A DNA stretch of 64,000 nt from Anaerolineae bacterium (GTDB lineage Bacteria; Chloroflexota; Anaerolineae; Promineifilales; Promineifilaceae): NCBI GenBank assembly GCA_023954475.1, contig JAMLHW010000002.1, forward strand, positions 539,562-603,561, read 5' to 3'. A program made the position numbers and the translations under genes. Below the pieces are notes generated by a model. It was given only the letters and a program-made list of their open reading frames with translations, was not told the DNA's origin and ran no database searches. Positions 1 to 10,204 of the stretch are shown piece by piece; position 1 is the first letter of the stretch; each line of letters opens with the position of its first letter.

Positions 1-54
1 CGCGTATCCTTCAAGTCCGAATGGTCACCAACGATTGTACGGAAGGGAATTCAC

Positions 55-576
55 ATGCTTATTCTGGAAACCAACCGACTGCAACTCAGACATCCAATCC
101 AGGACGACCTTGAAGCCCTGTTTGCACTCTACCGCAATCCGGATATAAGCCGCTACATTCCGGACGCGCCGCAAACCGTTGAGGAAACGCAAGAAGAATT
201 GGACTGGTTTCGCAATGGGCATCCACGCCATCCGGAGCTGGGATTGTGGGCAACGGTATTGAAGGAAAATGGCCGGTTTATCGGCCGATGTGGCCTACTT
301 CCCTGGACAATCGATGGACAGTTAGAGGTTGAGATCGCTTACCTGATCGATCAGGCGTATTGGGGATTGGGTTTGGCCACCGAAGCGGCGCAGGCGATAC
401 GCGATTATGGCTTTTACCAGTTGAACCTGTCTCGGCTGGTAAGTTTGATTGACGCAGAAAATACGGCGTCGATCCGCGTTGCCGAGAAAATCGGTATGAC
501 GTTCGAAAAAGAGGGACGCGACGAAATAGGACCCTTTCAACTCTACACAATCGAAAGAGACGAGCGAGACACCTGA
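55..576 (+). CDS. GNAT family N-acetyltransferase (RimJ/RimL-like)
   Basis: A 173-aa protein of the usual length for a single GNAT domain, predicted to transfer an acetyl group from acetyl-CoA to an amine; the substrate is unknown. The N-terminus (LETNRLQLRHP) is typical of the RimJ/RimL subgroup. The acetyl-CoA pyrophosphate-binding segment is visible at about residues 103-112 (QAYWGLGLATE), followed by the usual NTASIRVAEKIGM segment near 135-150. The ATG is preceded by GAAGGG at good spacing. A TCGGCCGA copy at 281 encodes IGR. The gene stands alone, 138 bp before the next plus-strand gene. Confidence 0.85.
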   Translation: MLILETNRLQLRHPIQDDLEALFALYRNPDISRYIPDAPQTVEETQEELDWFRNGHPRHPELGLWATVLKENGRFIGRCGLLPWTIDGQLEVEIAYLIDQAYWGLGLATEAAQAIRDYGFYQLNLSRLVSLIDAENTASIRVAEKIGMTFEKEGRDEIGPFQLYTIERDERDT

Positions 577-714
577 CAAAATGAGATCGCGGTTGTCCTT
601 GATCTGATGTGGCCGCATACGGTCAATGTGTGGCACAATTCACACCACCGATCAGCGCTGAATCACTCCATTTCGCACAAACACAGCGCGGTATAACGGA
701 ATCGTGACACGTTG

Positions 715-2115
715 ATGTATGATGCAGTCATAGTCGGCTCAGGACCAAACGGCCTGGCGGCGGCGATTACGCTGGCGCAGGCAGGACAATCGGTTGTCGT
801 CATCGAAGGTGCGGAAACGGTCGGCGGCGGTATGCGTTCGGCCGAATTGACGCTACCGGGCTTCACACACGACATCTGCTCCGCCATCCACCCACTCGGC
901 ATGGGATCGCCATTCTTCCACAGTCTGCCCCTGGCCGATTACGGCCTCGAATGGATTCAACCGGACATCCCACTGGCGCACCCGTTTGATGATGGGTCGG
1001 CGGCGGCGCTGCATCGATCACTAGACGCGACAGCAGCCACACTCGGCGCAGACGGTGCAGCATACGTGCGGCTAATGGCGCCGTTTGTGCGCGATTACGA
1101 CAAGATCGTGCATGCGTTTCTGGGGCCGCTGCGACTACCACGTTATCCGTTGGCCATGGCGCGATTCGGATTAAAGGCGTTGTTTTCGGCCGAAAAACTC
1201 GCCCGTCGCTATTTCAAGCACGACCGCGCACAAGCGCTCTTCGCCGGATTAGCTGCGCACAGCATCATGCCGCTCGACAAGGCCGCCACAGCGGCATTCG
1301 GTCTGATGCTCGGCATCCTCGGTCACGCCGTGGGCTGGCCGCTGCCACGCGGCGGCAGCCAGAATCTGGCCAACGCCTTAGCCGCTTATCTTCACAGTCT
1401 GGGCGGCGAGATCGTCACCGGTCAATGGATCGCAGACCTAGGCGATCTGCCCCCTGCTCGCGCCACATTTCTCGATATTACCCCGCGTCAATTCCTGCAT
1501 ATGGCCGGCAATCGGTTACCGGGCGGCTATGAACGGCGTTTGCAACGCTATCGATATGGCCCAGGCGTGTTCAAAGTTGATTGGGCATTGAGCGAGCCGA
1601 TTCCCTGGCGTGCAGTCGCACCACGACGCGCCGGAACTGTCCATCTCGGCCCGCTGCTCGGTGACATGGTCAATTCTGAACGTGCCATGTGGCACGGCCC
1701 GCCGTCGGCAACCCCGTACATAATCGTCGTGCAGCAAACTCTGTTTGACGCTACGCGTGCGCCAGCGGGAAAGCACACGGGCTGGGCGTATTGTCACGTG
1801 CCGAACGGTTCGACAGAGGATATGACGCAAGCCATCGAACAGCAGATGGAACGGTTTGCGCCGGGTTTTGGCGACATTGTGTTGGCGCGCCACACGATGA
1901 CGACGCAGGCGTATGAACGCTACAATCCCAATTATGTGGGTGGTGATATCAACGGCGGGATTCAGGATTTACGGCAACTGTTTACGCGACCGGTGGCGCG
2001 GATCAATCCGTACAGCACGCCGCTGGAGCACGTTTATCTGTGCTCGTCAGCGACGCCGCCGGGCGGCGGTGTGCACGGGATGTGTGGCTATTTTGCGGCG
2101 CGTTCATTGCTTTAG
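715..2115 (+). CDS. NAD(P)/FAD-dependent oxidoreductase, phytoene dehydrogenase-like
   Basis: About 466 aa. The N-terminus carries a dinucleotide-binding motif (VGSGPNGLAAAITLAQAG) and the VIEGAETVGGG continuation seen in the phytoene desaturase/amine oxidase superfamily (COG1233, PYROXD2-like). The C-terminal segment (VYLCSSATPPGGGVHGMCGY) matches the second FAD-contacting region of this family. No carotenoid genes lie nearby, so a carotenoid substrate cannot be assumed. A TTG at 712 precedes the ATG at 715; the ATG is preferred. The TAG stop overlaps the stop of the convergent glycosyltransferase gene by 4 nt, so no terminator fits between them. Confidence 0.85.
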   Translation: MYDAVIVGSGPNGLAAAITLAQAGQSVVVIEGAETVGGGMRSAELTLPGFTHDICSAIHPLGMGSPFFHSLPLADYGLEWIQPDIPLAHPFDDGSAAALHRSLDATAATLGADGAAYVRLMAPFVRDYDKIVHAFLGPLRLPRYPLAMARFGLKALFSAEKLARRYFKHDRAQALFAGLAAHSIMPLDKAATAAFGLMLGILGHAVGWPLPRGGSQNLANALAAYLHSLGGEIVTGQWIADLGDLPPARATFLDITPRQFLHMAGNRLPGGYERRLQRYRYGPGVFKVDWALSEPIPWRAVAPRRAGTVHLGPLLGDMVNSERAMWHGPPSATPYIIVVQQTLFDATRAPAGKHTGWAYCHVPNGSTEDMTQAIEQQMERFAPGFGDIVLARHTMTTQAYERYNPNYVGGDINGGIQDLRQLFTRPVARINPYSTPLEHVYLCSSATPPGGGVHGMCGYFAARSLL

Positions 2116-3368
2116 CGCTGATGATCGCCGCCAATAATCTGTAGTTCGGCCGAAAGTAACGTCCGTAGCGCCTGAAACGAATAATGTTCGAGACCCAGTT
2201 CGTAGTTGCGTTCGACCAGTGGCTCGGTTAGCTGTGGCGTCTCCAACCATTCCTTGACCATAGCAACAGCTTCCTCGGTTACGATGCCGTCTATTTCGAC
2301 AAACTGGAATCCTTTTGGTCCAATATCGGCCGAATAGACCGCGTATCGATTGACCAGCGCCGGAACCTTGAAGTAGACCGTTTCGATTAAGGCATTGCCA
2401 AATCCTTCAATCAAACTGGGGTACGTCACGAAATCCGCGTGTGGATACGCATCCCAAAGTGAGTAGATTTTGCTGCCGTTTTCGGCCGAACGGCGCACAT
2501 CGTCAATCTGATCGGCAACGTAGAGCAAGTCAACGCCTGCCGCTGCTGCTTGTGCTTGCAGCGCATGCAAATAGGCCGGCCCTTCATCACCGGCGTGATG
2601 GGTGATGACCAGTTTGGCACGTGGATCGTTGAGTCCGGCCACCAACTCAACAGCCAGCTCAATCCCTTTGCGCGGCACCACACGCGTCGGCTGTAGAATC
2701 AGCCAATCGGTGTCAGCAATGCCAATTGCCTGCCGAAAATCAGCATTGTATGCGTCGATTCCGGGCGGCGGCGTCTCGAAATCAAAGACATTGGGAATGA
2801 GAATGCTGCCCAGATTGCGTCGTTCGCGCAACGCGGTTTGGGCCAGCGAATTGATGCAGGCGTAACGCAGATTGAGCAAATCGGGTGGAAAATAGCGGTC
2901 GAGGAATGCGCCGATGTCGCTGTGCTGGAAACGGTCGCGCTCCCAGTAATAATCGTGGTTGTGCGCCAGCGCGGGTAAAGCACGCTCGGCCAGCAGGTCG
3001 GTCAGGGCCTGCGCCAACGGCAGTTGCATGGGAATGGCAAAAGCATTCTGGACGATGACATAGTCAATCTGGAAGTCGTCGAGAAAGCGTGCGAGCGGTT
3101 GTTTTAGTTGCGCAGCGCGTCGGCCGATATCCGGGATCAGGGTTTCGGCCGATTCACGCGCCACAAACGCCCGATCATGCAACATTCTGGCGTCCGCATC
3201 CTCAAAATGCAGTTCCGGAACTTCCAATCCCGGCACAGCGCCATCCAATTCGCCCGCACAATAAAAAACTGTATGTCCCATCCGGCGCAAAACGGCTGCC
3301 AATTTGGCTGTTTCGAGGGAAACGCCGTCCGTGCCTGCCAATCGTGTCGAAATAAAGCCAATATTCAT
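2112..3368 (-). CDS. Family 4-type glycosyltransferase at the end of the solute operon
   Basis: About 418 aa with a GT-B layout. The N-terminal Rossmann half starts MNIGFISTRLAGTDGVSLE, and the nucleotide-sugar half carries QPTRVVPRKGIELAV and the catalytic-region motif SLIEGFGNALIE near residue 330. Start choice: an upstream in-frame start at 3413 would add a leader that overlaps the preceding phosphorylase gene, while the ATG at 3368 begins the conserved domain. As the last gene of the operon, next to a GH13_18 phosphorylase, a glycerate kinase and a GH38 mannosidase, it could be a mannosyl- or glucosyltransferase acting on glucosylglycerate, like mannosylglucosylglycerate synthases. The donor and acceptor are inferred from context only. 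Confidence 0.82.
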   Translation of the reverse strand: MNIGFISTRLAGTDGVSLETAKLAAVLRRMGHTVFYCAGELDGAVPGLEVPELHFEDADARMLHDRAFVARESAETLIPDIGRRAAQLKQPLARFLDDFQIDYVIVQNAFAIPMQLPLAQALTDLLAERALPALAHNHDYYWERDRFQHSDIGAFLDRYFPPDLLNLRYACINSLAQTALRERRNLGSILIPNVFDFETPPPGIDAYNADFRQAIGIADTDWLILQPTRVVPRKGIELAVELVAGLNDPRAKLVITHHAGDEGPAYLHALQAQAAAAGVDLLYVADQIDDVRRSAENGSKIYSLWDAYPHADFVTYPSLIEGFGNALIETVYFKVPALVNRYAVYSADIGPKGFQFVEIDGIVTEEAVAMVKEWLETPQLTEPLVERNYELGLEHYSFQALRTLLSAELQIIGGDHQR

Positions 3369-3388
3369 CGTGATTTGTTTGTTGCATT

Positions 3389-5086
3389 CTATGTGAGCGG
3401 TAGTTTCAGCCACACTATGCCGTAAGGTGGTACAGATAATTTGCCGCCCATGTGATGCCGGTTGCTGAGCAAGTCGGTACCAGATTCGGCCGAAACGATC
3501 ACCGCCTCATCCGACACATTCTGTAAACACAACACGCGTGACGACCCATCAGGCGCTGACCGCTCAACGGCAAACAGGGCCGGATCGAGCGTGAGAATAC
3601 GCTGACCACCGTTGGGATGGAACGCTCTATCGGCCGAACGGGCACGCAGCAACCGGCAAAACCCGTCGTATACGCGTTGACGTAAGGAGCCGGCGGTCGC
3701 CAGTGCCGCTTCGATTTGAGCCAGGCGTAGTTTTTCGCGATTGATGGTGCGAGCACGACCGGTCTCGGCCACGCCTTCCGGCCAGCCTTGAGAGCCAAAC
3801 AGACTGTGGAAATAGATGCCCGGCACACCACGCAGCGCCAACATGACGGCTTGTGCGGCCAGAAAACGGCGGGCAAGATAATCGGCCGAAACCTGCTCCC
3901 CCGGCCTACCCAGGGCATCCAGGTAATTTATATTCAACTCATACGCGCTTTGTGACCCGTCCGAATTCGTCTTGAATGAGACGAAGCCACCCAGCGCCTG
4001 CACCCGTTGCGCCAGCGCATCAATCTCGGATGAGCTTAACAGGCCACGCGCAGGCGTAACACCAATGCCGTCATGCGATGCCAGGAAATTGAAGTACGTG
4101 GCACGATCAGATGGCGTGTCCAACGTTGCCGCCCAGCGTGACAACACAGTCGCGTCGCCCGTGTGAAAACTGTGCAACGTCAACGGCGGCAATGTGAAAT
4201 TGTAGACCATCTGCGCTTCGTTTGTGCCGTTACCAAAGTAGGAAATGTTATCGCGATGCGGCACGTTGGTTTCAGTAACCAGAATCGTGGCCGGCGCAAC
4301 GACATCGAGTACAGCCCGTATCAGCTGGATGGCGGCGTGCGCTTGCGGGAGATGGATACAACTCGTGCCGATTTCCTTCCACATAAAGCCGATTGCGTCG
4401 AGCCGAATCAAATCGGCACCATGTGCGACATACGACAACAACACGTCGATGATAGCCAGCATGACATCCGGTGATGCGTAGTTGAGATCGATCTGATCGG
4501 CGCTGAAAGTCGTCCAGACATATTTTGTGCCCGATGGCGTCTCGGCTGGTGTGAGCAGCGGCAGTGTGCGCGGACGAAAGACAGCGCTGAGATCGGTGCC
4601 CGGTTCGACAACGGTAAAGTAATCTGTATAGGGCGCTTCACCGCGCAGAAAAGCCTGGAACCATGCGGATTCGGCCGAAATGTGGTTGATCACCGCGTCA
4701 AACATCAACCGAAAACCGTTGCCGACACGGGCCACATCGTCCCAATCGCCCAGCGCGGGGTTGACCGCCAGATAATCAACAACAGAAAACCCGTCGTCAG
4801 ACGTATACGGATAAAACGGCAGGACATGAATGGTGCTGACCACGCCCGACAACGTGCGCTGTGCAAACGCGGCCAGGGTGGCGAGCGGTGCCTGCCCCTC
4901 CGCCTGCACCATGTCACCATAGGTAATCAAAACGGCATCGCGTTCATCAAAAAACGCTGCTTTATCATGATCGAACGCCAATTTGCCGCGGTAGCGTGTC
5001 AGCAACGCCTCCAGGCGCGGCAGCACATCAGCGGCAGTTTCTGCGCCATAGAGAAATGTCAGGTGATTGCGAATCATGTCATTCAT
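3389..5086 (-). CDS. GH13 subfamily 18 phosphorylase, probably glucosylglycerate phosphorylase
   Basis: 565 aa. The TIM-barrel motifs of GH13_18 are clear: HVLPFYPYTSDDGFSVVDY near 87-105, nucleophile Asp230 in RLDAIGF followed by MWKEIGTSCIHLPQ, acid/base Glu272 in TETNVPH, and Asp339 in ASHDG. The subfamily contains sucrose, glucosylglycerol and glucosylglycerate phosphorylases, which cleave the glucoside with phosphate to give alpha-glucose-1-phosphate. The glycerate kinase directly upstream and the GH38 mannosidase favour glucosylglycerate as substrate. The start codon overlaps the kinase stop by 8 nt (ATGAATGA), so translation is probably coupled. Substrate assignment is inference; the subfamily call is firm. 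Confidence 0.88.
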   Translation of the reverse strand: MNDMIRNHLTFLYGAETAADVLPRLEALLTRYRGKLAFDHDKAAFFDERDAVLITYGDMVQAEGQAPLATLAAFAQRTLSGVVSTIHVLPFYPYTSDDGFSVVDYLAVNPALGDWDDVARVGNGFRLMFDAVINHISAESAWFQAFLRGEAPYTDYFTVVEPGTDLSAVFRPRTLPLLTPAETPSGTKYVWTTFSADQIDLNYASPDVMLAIIDVLLSYVAHGADLIRLDAIGFMWKEIGTSCIHLPQAHAAIQLIRAVLDVVAPATILVTETNVPHRDNISYFGNGTNEAQMVYNFTLPPLTLHSFHTGDATVLSRWAATLDTPSDRATYFNFLASHDGIGVTPARGLLSSSEIDALAQRVQALGGFVSFKTNSDGSQSAYELNINYLDALGRPGEQVSADYLARRFLAAQAVMLALRGVPGIYFHSLFGSQGWPEGVAETGRARTINREKLRLAQIEAALATAGSLRQRVYDGFCRLLRARSADRAFHPNGGQRILTLDPALFAVERSAPDGSSRVLCLQNVSDEAVIVSAESGTDLLSNRHHMGGKLSVPPYGIVWLKLPLT

Positions 5087-6386
5087 AGGTGAGGATGAGG
5101 AGAATGTCGTTGACGTTCGTGCCTCTTTCGGCCGAAATGTGGCCCCGTCCTATCGTTGCAAAAAAGTGATAACTATCGTTGTTTTCCAGATACTTGGCGG
5201 CAATCATGCCCTTTTCAGCACCCAACTGCACTGTCTCGCCGTCAACCCATGCGCCGGCGACCGGCGTCGGTCCGTCTTCGGCATCAGTCGAGAAAGCAGC
5301 GACGAGGACGTTGGGTACACGGTCCAGCGCCAGCGCAGCCGACAGCGCCATCTCCTGATTGCGTCCACCTAAGCCTGTACCGCTGACTGTGACCGTACTT
5401 TCGCCACCCCAGATCAAGCAGCGGTTGGGAGCGCATGTTTGCGCCTGACTGGCAGCCATTCGGCCGATTTCGCTTGCTTCTCCGGTCAACGTCGTGCTGA
5501 CAATTGTCGACTCGAAACCCATTTCCTCCGCACATTTGGCGGCGGCTGCCACGGCAACGGTGATGTCGCCAATGATCACGTTGACCGGTTCGATTGGCAA
5601 TGGGGGTTTTTCGGCCGAGTCCCGCAAATTGCGTTTCACAGCTTCAATCGTATCCTGGTCGAGGCGCGACCACATATCGTATTGGTTCAGAATAGCACGT
5701 GCCTGCTGTGCGTCGCGCTGTGTCGGCACGGTCGGGCCGCTGCCGATATGCTCAATGCGATTGCCGATCACATCACTGAGTATCAACGTGACGCACGGGG
5801 CGGGCGACGCCCATTCGGCCATACCCCCACCCTTGACGCTGTCGAACTGCTGCCGCAGCGTATTGACCTCATTGATCGTACAGCCGCTGAAGAGCAACGC
5901 CCGGTTGAGCGTGCGCCACTGGGCCAATGACAAAACAGGGCTGGTCAACAGCGCCGATGCACCGCCCGAAATCAAGCAGATGACGAGATCGTCTGCTTGT
6001 GTTTCCGTCAGTAGATGGCGCACCGCCAGCGTTGCATCAATGCTCAGCGACGAAGGAACGGGATGGCTGCCCTGAAAGTATTGCAGCGCGGCAGGCAATG
6101 CCGGGCTTGTATCTGGTTTACTGATGACAATACCGGCCGTCAAGCGGTCGCCGAGTTGATCAGCAGCGGCCAGCGCCATGGCAATCGCCGCCTTGCCCAC
6201 GCTAACGATAAATATGCGCTCCGGAGAAAATCGCTGATCGGCAACTCGGACGGAATCACCGGTTGGCGCAATCTGCGCTGCTACCAGGCGCTGCGGATTC
6301 GCTGCTGCAATCGCGGCATCGACCAACGTCTGCACATGCCGCTCCCGATCCGCGAAACAAGGTTCCTCTTTACCTTCACCCTTCAT
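5079..6386 (-). CDS. Glycerate 2-kinase, MOFRL (GckA) family
   Basis: About 435 aa, typical for the DUF4147 plus MOFRL two-domain glycerate kinases that make 2-phosphoglycerate from D-glycerate and ATP. Visible motifs: IFIVSVGKAAIAM, CLISGGASALL, ILSDVIGN, then IWGGESTVTVSGTGLGGRNQE, FSTDAEDGPTPVAGA and the C-terminal GTNVNDILLIL. The ATG at 6386 overlaps the end of the mannosidase gene by 11 nt; an upstream in-frame start at 6413 would lie further inside it. In this operon the kinase would feed glycerate released from a glycerate-capped solute into lower glycolysis. Confidence 0.9.
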   Translation of the reverse strand: MKGEGKEEPCFADRERHVQTLVDAAIAAANPQRLVAAQIAPTGDSVRVADQRFSPERIFIVSVGKAAIAMALAAADQLGDRLTAGIVISKPDTSPALPAALQYFQGSHPVPSSLSIDATLAVRHLLTETQADDLVICLISGGASALLTSPVLSLAQWRTLNRALLFSGCTINEVNTLRQQFDSVKGGGMAEWASPAPCVTLILSDVIGNRIEHIGSGPTVPTQRDAQQARAILNQYDMWSRLDQDTIEAVKRNLRDSAEKPPLPIEPVNVIIGDITVAVAAAAKCAEEMGFESTIVSTTLTGEASEIGRMAASQAQTCAPNRCLIWGGESTVTVSGTGLGGRNQEMALSAALALDRVPNVLVAAFSTDAEDGPTPVAGAWVDGETVQLGAEKGMIAAKYLENNDSYHFFATIGRGHISAERGTNVNDILLILTYE

Positions 6387-9099
6387 CCCGCAACGCCTCC
6401 ACGACGTAGTCAAAGATGCGCCGCTTGATGCGCATTTGGTTCAGGCCAAGCGTCAGCTCGGCGATTTCCGGGTCAAGCTCGAACAAGTAAGTAGTCGATG
6501 GGGTTCCGGCCTGTTCGAGCTTGCGTTGATTGAGCAGTAGCGACAGTTGAAACTCCAGCCGTTCGCGCTTCAAGGCATAGATGCGGTGTTGCAGTCGAAG
6601 CAGATCATCGCCGGTCGTTTCGGCCGATTCCTGCTCCAATAATGCAATTTGCTCCCCCATTTCGTCCACTCTGACCGCCAATTCAGCCAGGATCGCCCGA
6701 TCAGGTTGGCCTTTGTTAATCCCTACTCGCCAGGCAGGTAACTCAGCAGCAAACAACGCCGAATCGTCGCCGATTGTGCGTGATGGAACAACATCCGATT
6801 CAATCTGCACAGTCATAATCTGTTTCGCACGAATCTGATCGGCTTCGCCAAGCGGGCTGCCCCAAACATCCGACGCCATATACGCATGATTCAACGTCAG
6901 TTCAGACTGTAGCGGGTTGTAGAATCGCGCAAGGGCTTGCCCATCACGTATCGTCAGTGCACTCAACGGCACGTTTTCCTGCAACAATTGCCAACTGCGG
7001 CGCGATCCGTTTGCGCGATTGCTGACAATCAATGGCGGGTTCTGGTACGCTGCGTTCAACGCCTGAAACCGGATCGATTCAACTGTGGTTTGACCCAGGC
7101 ATAAAGCCACTTCGTGACGAACAGTGCGCTCGCAACGCGCATCGGGAACGTAGAAAAACGGGCCGGCATCGCCAACCCGATTGCTTAGATTGGCAGCAGT
7201 CAGCCATGCGACGGAACGGCGTAACGGCAGGACAATGTCGCCGTCACCGGCGATGCGATAGCCACGCAATCCTTTCGCCAGAACGGCCACGGTCGCTTCC
7301 TCATCCGACACAGCCACGTAATCGTGAAACGGGAACATCTCAACTGCATTCAACTCTCGTTGACCCAACACGACAGCAGAGAGTTCCGGTGGAAGTTGAC
7401 GTGGCAACAGTGAATCGTCAACGGTTGGCCGCTGCACGGTATCAAACGGCATGCCGGCATAGATATTGCCGGTGAGCGCCGTTTTGAACATCATCTCAAC
7501 CCGCAGGTTGGTACCGCATGAATCGAGATCGATGTGCCATTTGAGGAGGGGTGATTCGTCAAACAGCAGTTGCATGGCTGCATTAACCTCGATGTCATCC
7601 ACCGTCAACGCAGCGTCAAATGCAACGACGGCGTGGTGGTCGCTGCTCTGTATCAGTTCGATTGCCGATGTCCGTTGTAGGCTGCCAACTGTTGCGCCAA
7701 TTTCGTCGGAGTATGTGTCGCCATTTTCGGCCGAAACCACCAACTCGCCAAAAACACCCTCCCCCACCTGCACCGTACCGGCCTCAGTCACAACCGCTTC
7801 GTAATGCGCATTGCGCCACGAAAACGACTCAATCGGAGTCTGATTGGTCGCGATCGGCACGCGTTCCACGACAGGCCAGACGCCGACACCGTGCGTGGTT
7901 ACATGTACCAGCTCATCGCCGGCGACCTGCCACTCATCCGCAGCAAACGGATTGGTGCTGACGGCATAGCTGCCAGGCGCGAAGCCGCGCATGATAGTCG
8001 CCAAGCTGACACGTGCATCGTCCGCTGCACCGTCGAATACCTGACGATAATTGACCGCCATCTTTTCGTGAACCTGATCGATGCTCACGCCGCAAATGCA
8101 ATCGTGTACCGCATTCTGTAGCAGCATCCTGCCCCAGAACTCGTACTGCGCTGCATTGAATTCACGCCCATGCATCCATGCCATCACAGCGAGCGGCTCG
8201 CAGAGCTGGAATAACATATGCTCGCAATCACGCGCCATGATCTTGAGATAGGTGCGCGACGAATAGACACCGGGGAATGTTGCGCCAAACTTGCCCGAAT
8301 TGAGTTCGCCCGCCATGTCGGGCAGATCGAGTGCTCTACTCCGTATTGTTTCTACAAAATCGGCAGGCGTCGATTCGCGCAGCATTATGTCGGAAGGCAA
8401 ACCGCCTAATTCTGCGTAGAAGCGCAACGGATCTTCGGGATTATCTTCCAGATCGTAGCCGTCAAAGAGCGGGATGTCAGCCGTTGGGTAGAACGGCCGC
8501 AGCTTGTCGATTTCGGCTTTGAGTCGACGCAGAGCCACCTCCGGCGCATGGCTGACGCCGTACAGATTACGATAACCGCCAAACAGGTTGATGGTCAGTA
8601 GCTGACTTCCGTCTGCACCAAACCAGTTGAAGTATGGCTCCAGTTCCGGGACGCCGCGCCAGACAAAGACAGAATCAATGCCGAATAGTCGGTGAATCTG
8701 TGGTGACTGGCTGATATGGCCGAATGTGTCGACCATCCAGCCGGTTTTCATGGTGCCACCGAATCGGCCGATATCCTCCTGCCCATACATCAGATTGCGC
8801 AGCAACAACTCGCCACCCGTCAGCTTCCAGTCCGGCTGACAATAGTACGGCCCAATCTGGAGACAGCCCGTGCTGACCATGCTGCGTATCTTGTCCGCAT
8901 AATCAGGCGCGATTGTCAGCAAATCTTCAATGACAAGCGTTTGCCCATCGAACAAGAACCTAAACGTGTCGTTGGCAGCGGCCAGTTTCTCCAGCTTGTC
9001 GATCAAGCCGGGAATCCAGCGACTTGTATACACCGACGTTACAAACCACTCGCGATCCCAGTGCGTGTGATTGATGACATGCGCAGTTGTTGGAGACAT
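6376..9099 (-). CDS. GH38 alpha-mannosidase, probably mannosylglycerate-type hydrolase
   Basis: 907 aa, the normal size for bacterial GH38. The zinc site begins with HTHWDREW (His13 and Asp15), the nucleophile is Asp124 in GWMVDTFGH, and the AVHDCICGVSIDQVHEKM segment supplies the later histidine typical of the family. There is no signal peptide, so it should act in the cytoplasm after uptake. E. coli MngB, a relative, hydrolyses phosphorylated mannosylglycerate. With an ABC importer rather than a PTS here, unphosphorylated mannosylglycerate or mannosylglucosylglycerate is the likelier substrate. The gene lies 3 nt after the ABC ATPase. Helical, Glu/Arg-rich residues near 800-860 suggest a coiled-coil segment. 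Confidence 0.88.
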   Translation of the reverse strand: MSPTTAHVINHTHWDREWFVTSVYTSRWIPGLIDKLEKLAAANDTFRFLFDGQTLVIEDLLTIAPDYADKIRSMVSTGCLQIGPYYCQPDWKLTGGELLLRNLMYGQEDIGRFGGTMKTGWMVDTFGHISQSPQIHRLFGIDSVFVWRGVPELEPYFNWFGADGSQLLTINLFGGYRNLYGVSHAPEVALRRLKAEIDKLRPFYPTADIPLFDGYDLEDNPEDPLRFYAELGGLPSDIMLRESTPADFVETIRSRALDLPDMAGELNSGKFGATFPGVYSSRTYLKIMARDCEHMLFQLCEPLAVMAWMHGREFNAAQYEFWGRMLLQNAVHDCICGVSIDQVHEKMAVNYRQVFDGAADDARVSLATIMRGFAPGSYAVSTNPFAADEWQVAGDELVHVTTHGVGVWPVVERVPIATNQTPIESFSWRNAHYEAVVTEAGTVQVGEGVFGELVVSAENGDTYSDEIGATVGSLQRTSAIELIQSSDHHAVVAFDAALTVDDIEVNAAMQLLFDESPLLKWHIDLDSCGTNLRVEMMFKTALTGNIYAGMPFDTVQRPTVDDSLLPRQLPPELSAVVLGQRELNAVEMFPFHDYVAVSDEEATVAVLAKGLRGYRIAGDGDIVLPLRRSVAWLTAANLSNRVGDAGPFFYVPDARCERTVRHEVALCLGQTTVESIRFQALNAAYQNPPLIVSNRANGSRRSWQLLQENVPLSALTIRDGQALARFYNPLQSELTLNHAYMASDVWGSPLGEADQIRAKQIMTVQIESDVVPSRTIGDDSALFAAELPAWRVGINKGQPDRAILAELAVRVDEMGEQIALLEQESAETTGDDLLRLQHRIYALKRERLEFQLSLLLNQRKLEQAGTPSTTYLFELDPEIAELTLGLNQMRIKRRIFDYVVEALRDEG

Positions 9100-9102
9100 G
9101 GT

Positions 9103-10194
9103 TTACGGATAAAGTGCCATTTCACTCTCATGGTCAAACCAGCGGATTTTATCTGCCGGAAAGCGTAGCCAGACATCCTCATCCGGCGCAATCTGGAAAG
9201 TGGGATGCGTCGATACTTTGACAGTGCCGTCGCCGATTTTAACGGTGAGCAAGTTCTGCGAACCGAGTGGTTCCACCACCTGCACGCTTACTTTCAAGGC
9301 ATCATCGGTCGACGTATTGAATGTCTCCATATTCTCGGCACGAATGCCGATGATGATCTGCTCTTTGTTGTAGTCGCGCAAAAGTGGCTGCATCGCAGGT
9401 GCAGGCGTGAGCGAGAAGTCGCCGATGTTTACCCTTACCTGGTCACCGTCTTGCCGGATTTGTCCGGTCATGAAGTTCATCGGCGGGTTGCCGATAAAGC
9501 CACCGACAAATTTGTTCGACGGCATGTCGTAGACAACGCCGGGTGCATCGCACTGCTGGATGATGCCGTCTTTCATGACAGCAATGCGGTCGCCCATGCT
9601 CAACGCTTCGATCTGGTCGTGTGTCACGTAGATCGTCGTGGCATTGATGTCGGCGAGCAGTTTTTTCAATTCAGCACGCATTTCCAGGCGCAGCAACGCA
9701 TCGAGATTACTCAACGGTTCGTCCATCAGAAGCACTTCTGCGTCCATTGCCAGCGCACGGGCCACGGCAACGCGCTGCCGCTGGCCACCGCTCATCTTGC
9801 TCGGATAGCGATCGAGCATGCCTTCGATGTGCATCATTTCGGCCGATTGTTTGACACGCTTATCGATCAGTTTTGGATCAGTTTTACGCATCTTCAATCC
9901 AAAAGCGATGTTGTCTGACACTTTCATGTGTGGAAAAATGGCATAGCTTTGAAACACCATCGAGATATTGCGATCGCGTGGTGGCAGGTATGTCACATCG
10001 CGGTCGCCGATTCTGATTCGTCCCTCATCCGCCATACCCAAACCTGCAACAGCACGCAGCAAGGTTGTCTTTCCACAACCACTTGGGCCGAGCAGTACGA
10101 CAAATTCGTTCTCCCTGATCGTCAGCGTCGCATCATCAACGGCGATAAAATCGCCAAATCGTTTCGTAACGTTTTCAATCTTGATATCAGCCAT
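9103..10194 (-). CDS. Sugar ABC transporter ATPase, MalK/UgpC type
   Basis: 363 aa. It has Walker A GPSGCGKTT near residue 36, a Q-loop (MVFQSYAIFPHM), signature SGGQRQRVAVARAL, Walker B VLLMDEPLSNLDA, an H-loop (YVTHDQ), and a C-terminal MOBP/TOBE-like regulatory domain from about residue 240. Such ATPases energise carbohydrate importers, and some serve several systems. A strong Shine-Dalgarno (GGAGAGAGGAA) precedes the ATG. It lies between the permease genes and the mannosidase, 3 nt from the latter, so it is almost certainly dedicated to this importer. Confidence 0.93.
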   Translation of the reverse strand: MADIKIENVTKRFGDFIAVDDATLTIRENEFVVLLGPSGCGKTTLLRAVAGLGMADEGRIRIGDRDVTYLPPRDRNISMVFQSYAIFPHMKVSDNIAFGLKMRKTDPKLIDKRVKQSAEMMHIEGMLDRYPSKMSGGQRQRVAVARALAMDAEVLLMDEPLSNLDALLRLEMRAELKKLLADINATTIYVTHDQIEALSMGDRIAVMKDGIIQQCDAPGVVYDMPSNKFVGGFIGNPPMNFMTGQIRQDGDQVRVNIGDFSLTPAPAMQPLLRDYNKEQIIIGIRAENMETFNTSTDDALKVSVQVVEPLGSQNLLTVKIGDGTVKVSTHPTFQIAPDEDVWLRFPADKIRWFDHESEMALYP

Positions 10195-10204
10195 TTCCTC
10201 TCTC

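Noticed and set aside
9205..9918. Plus-strand open frame of 237 codons
   Set aside because: Antisense to the ABC ATPase; the His/Val/Arg-rich product is a mirror artefact.
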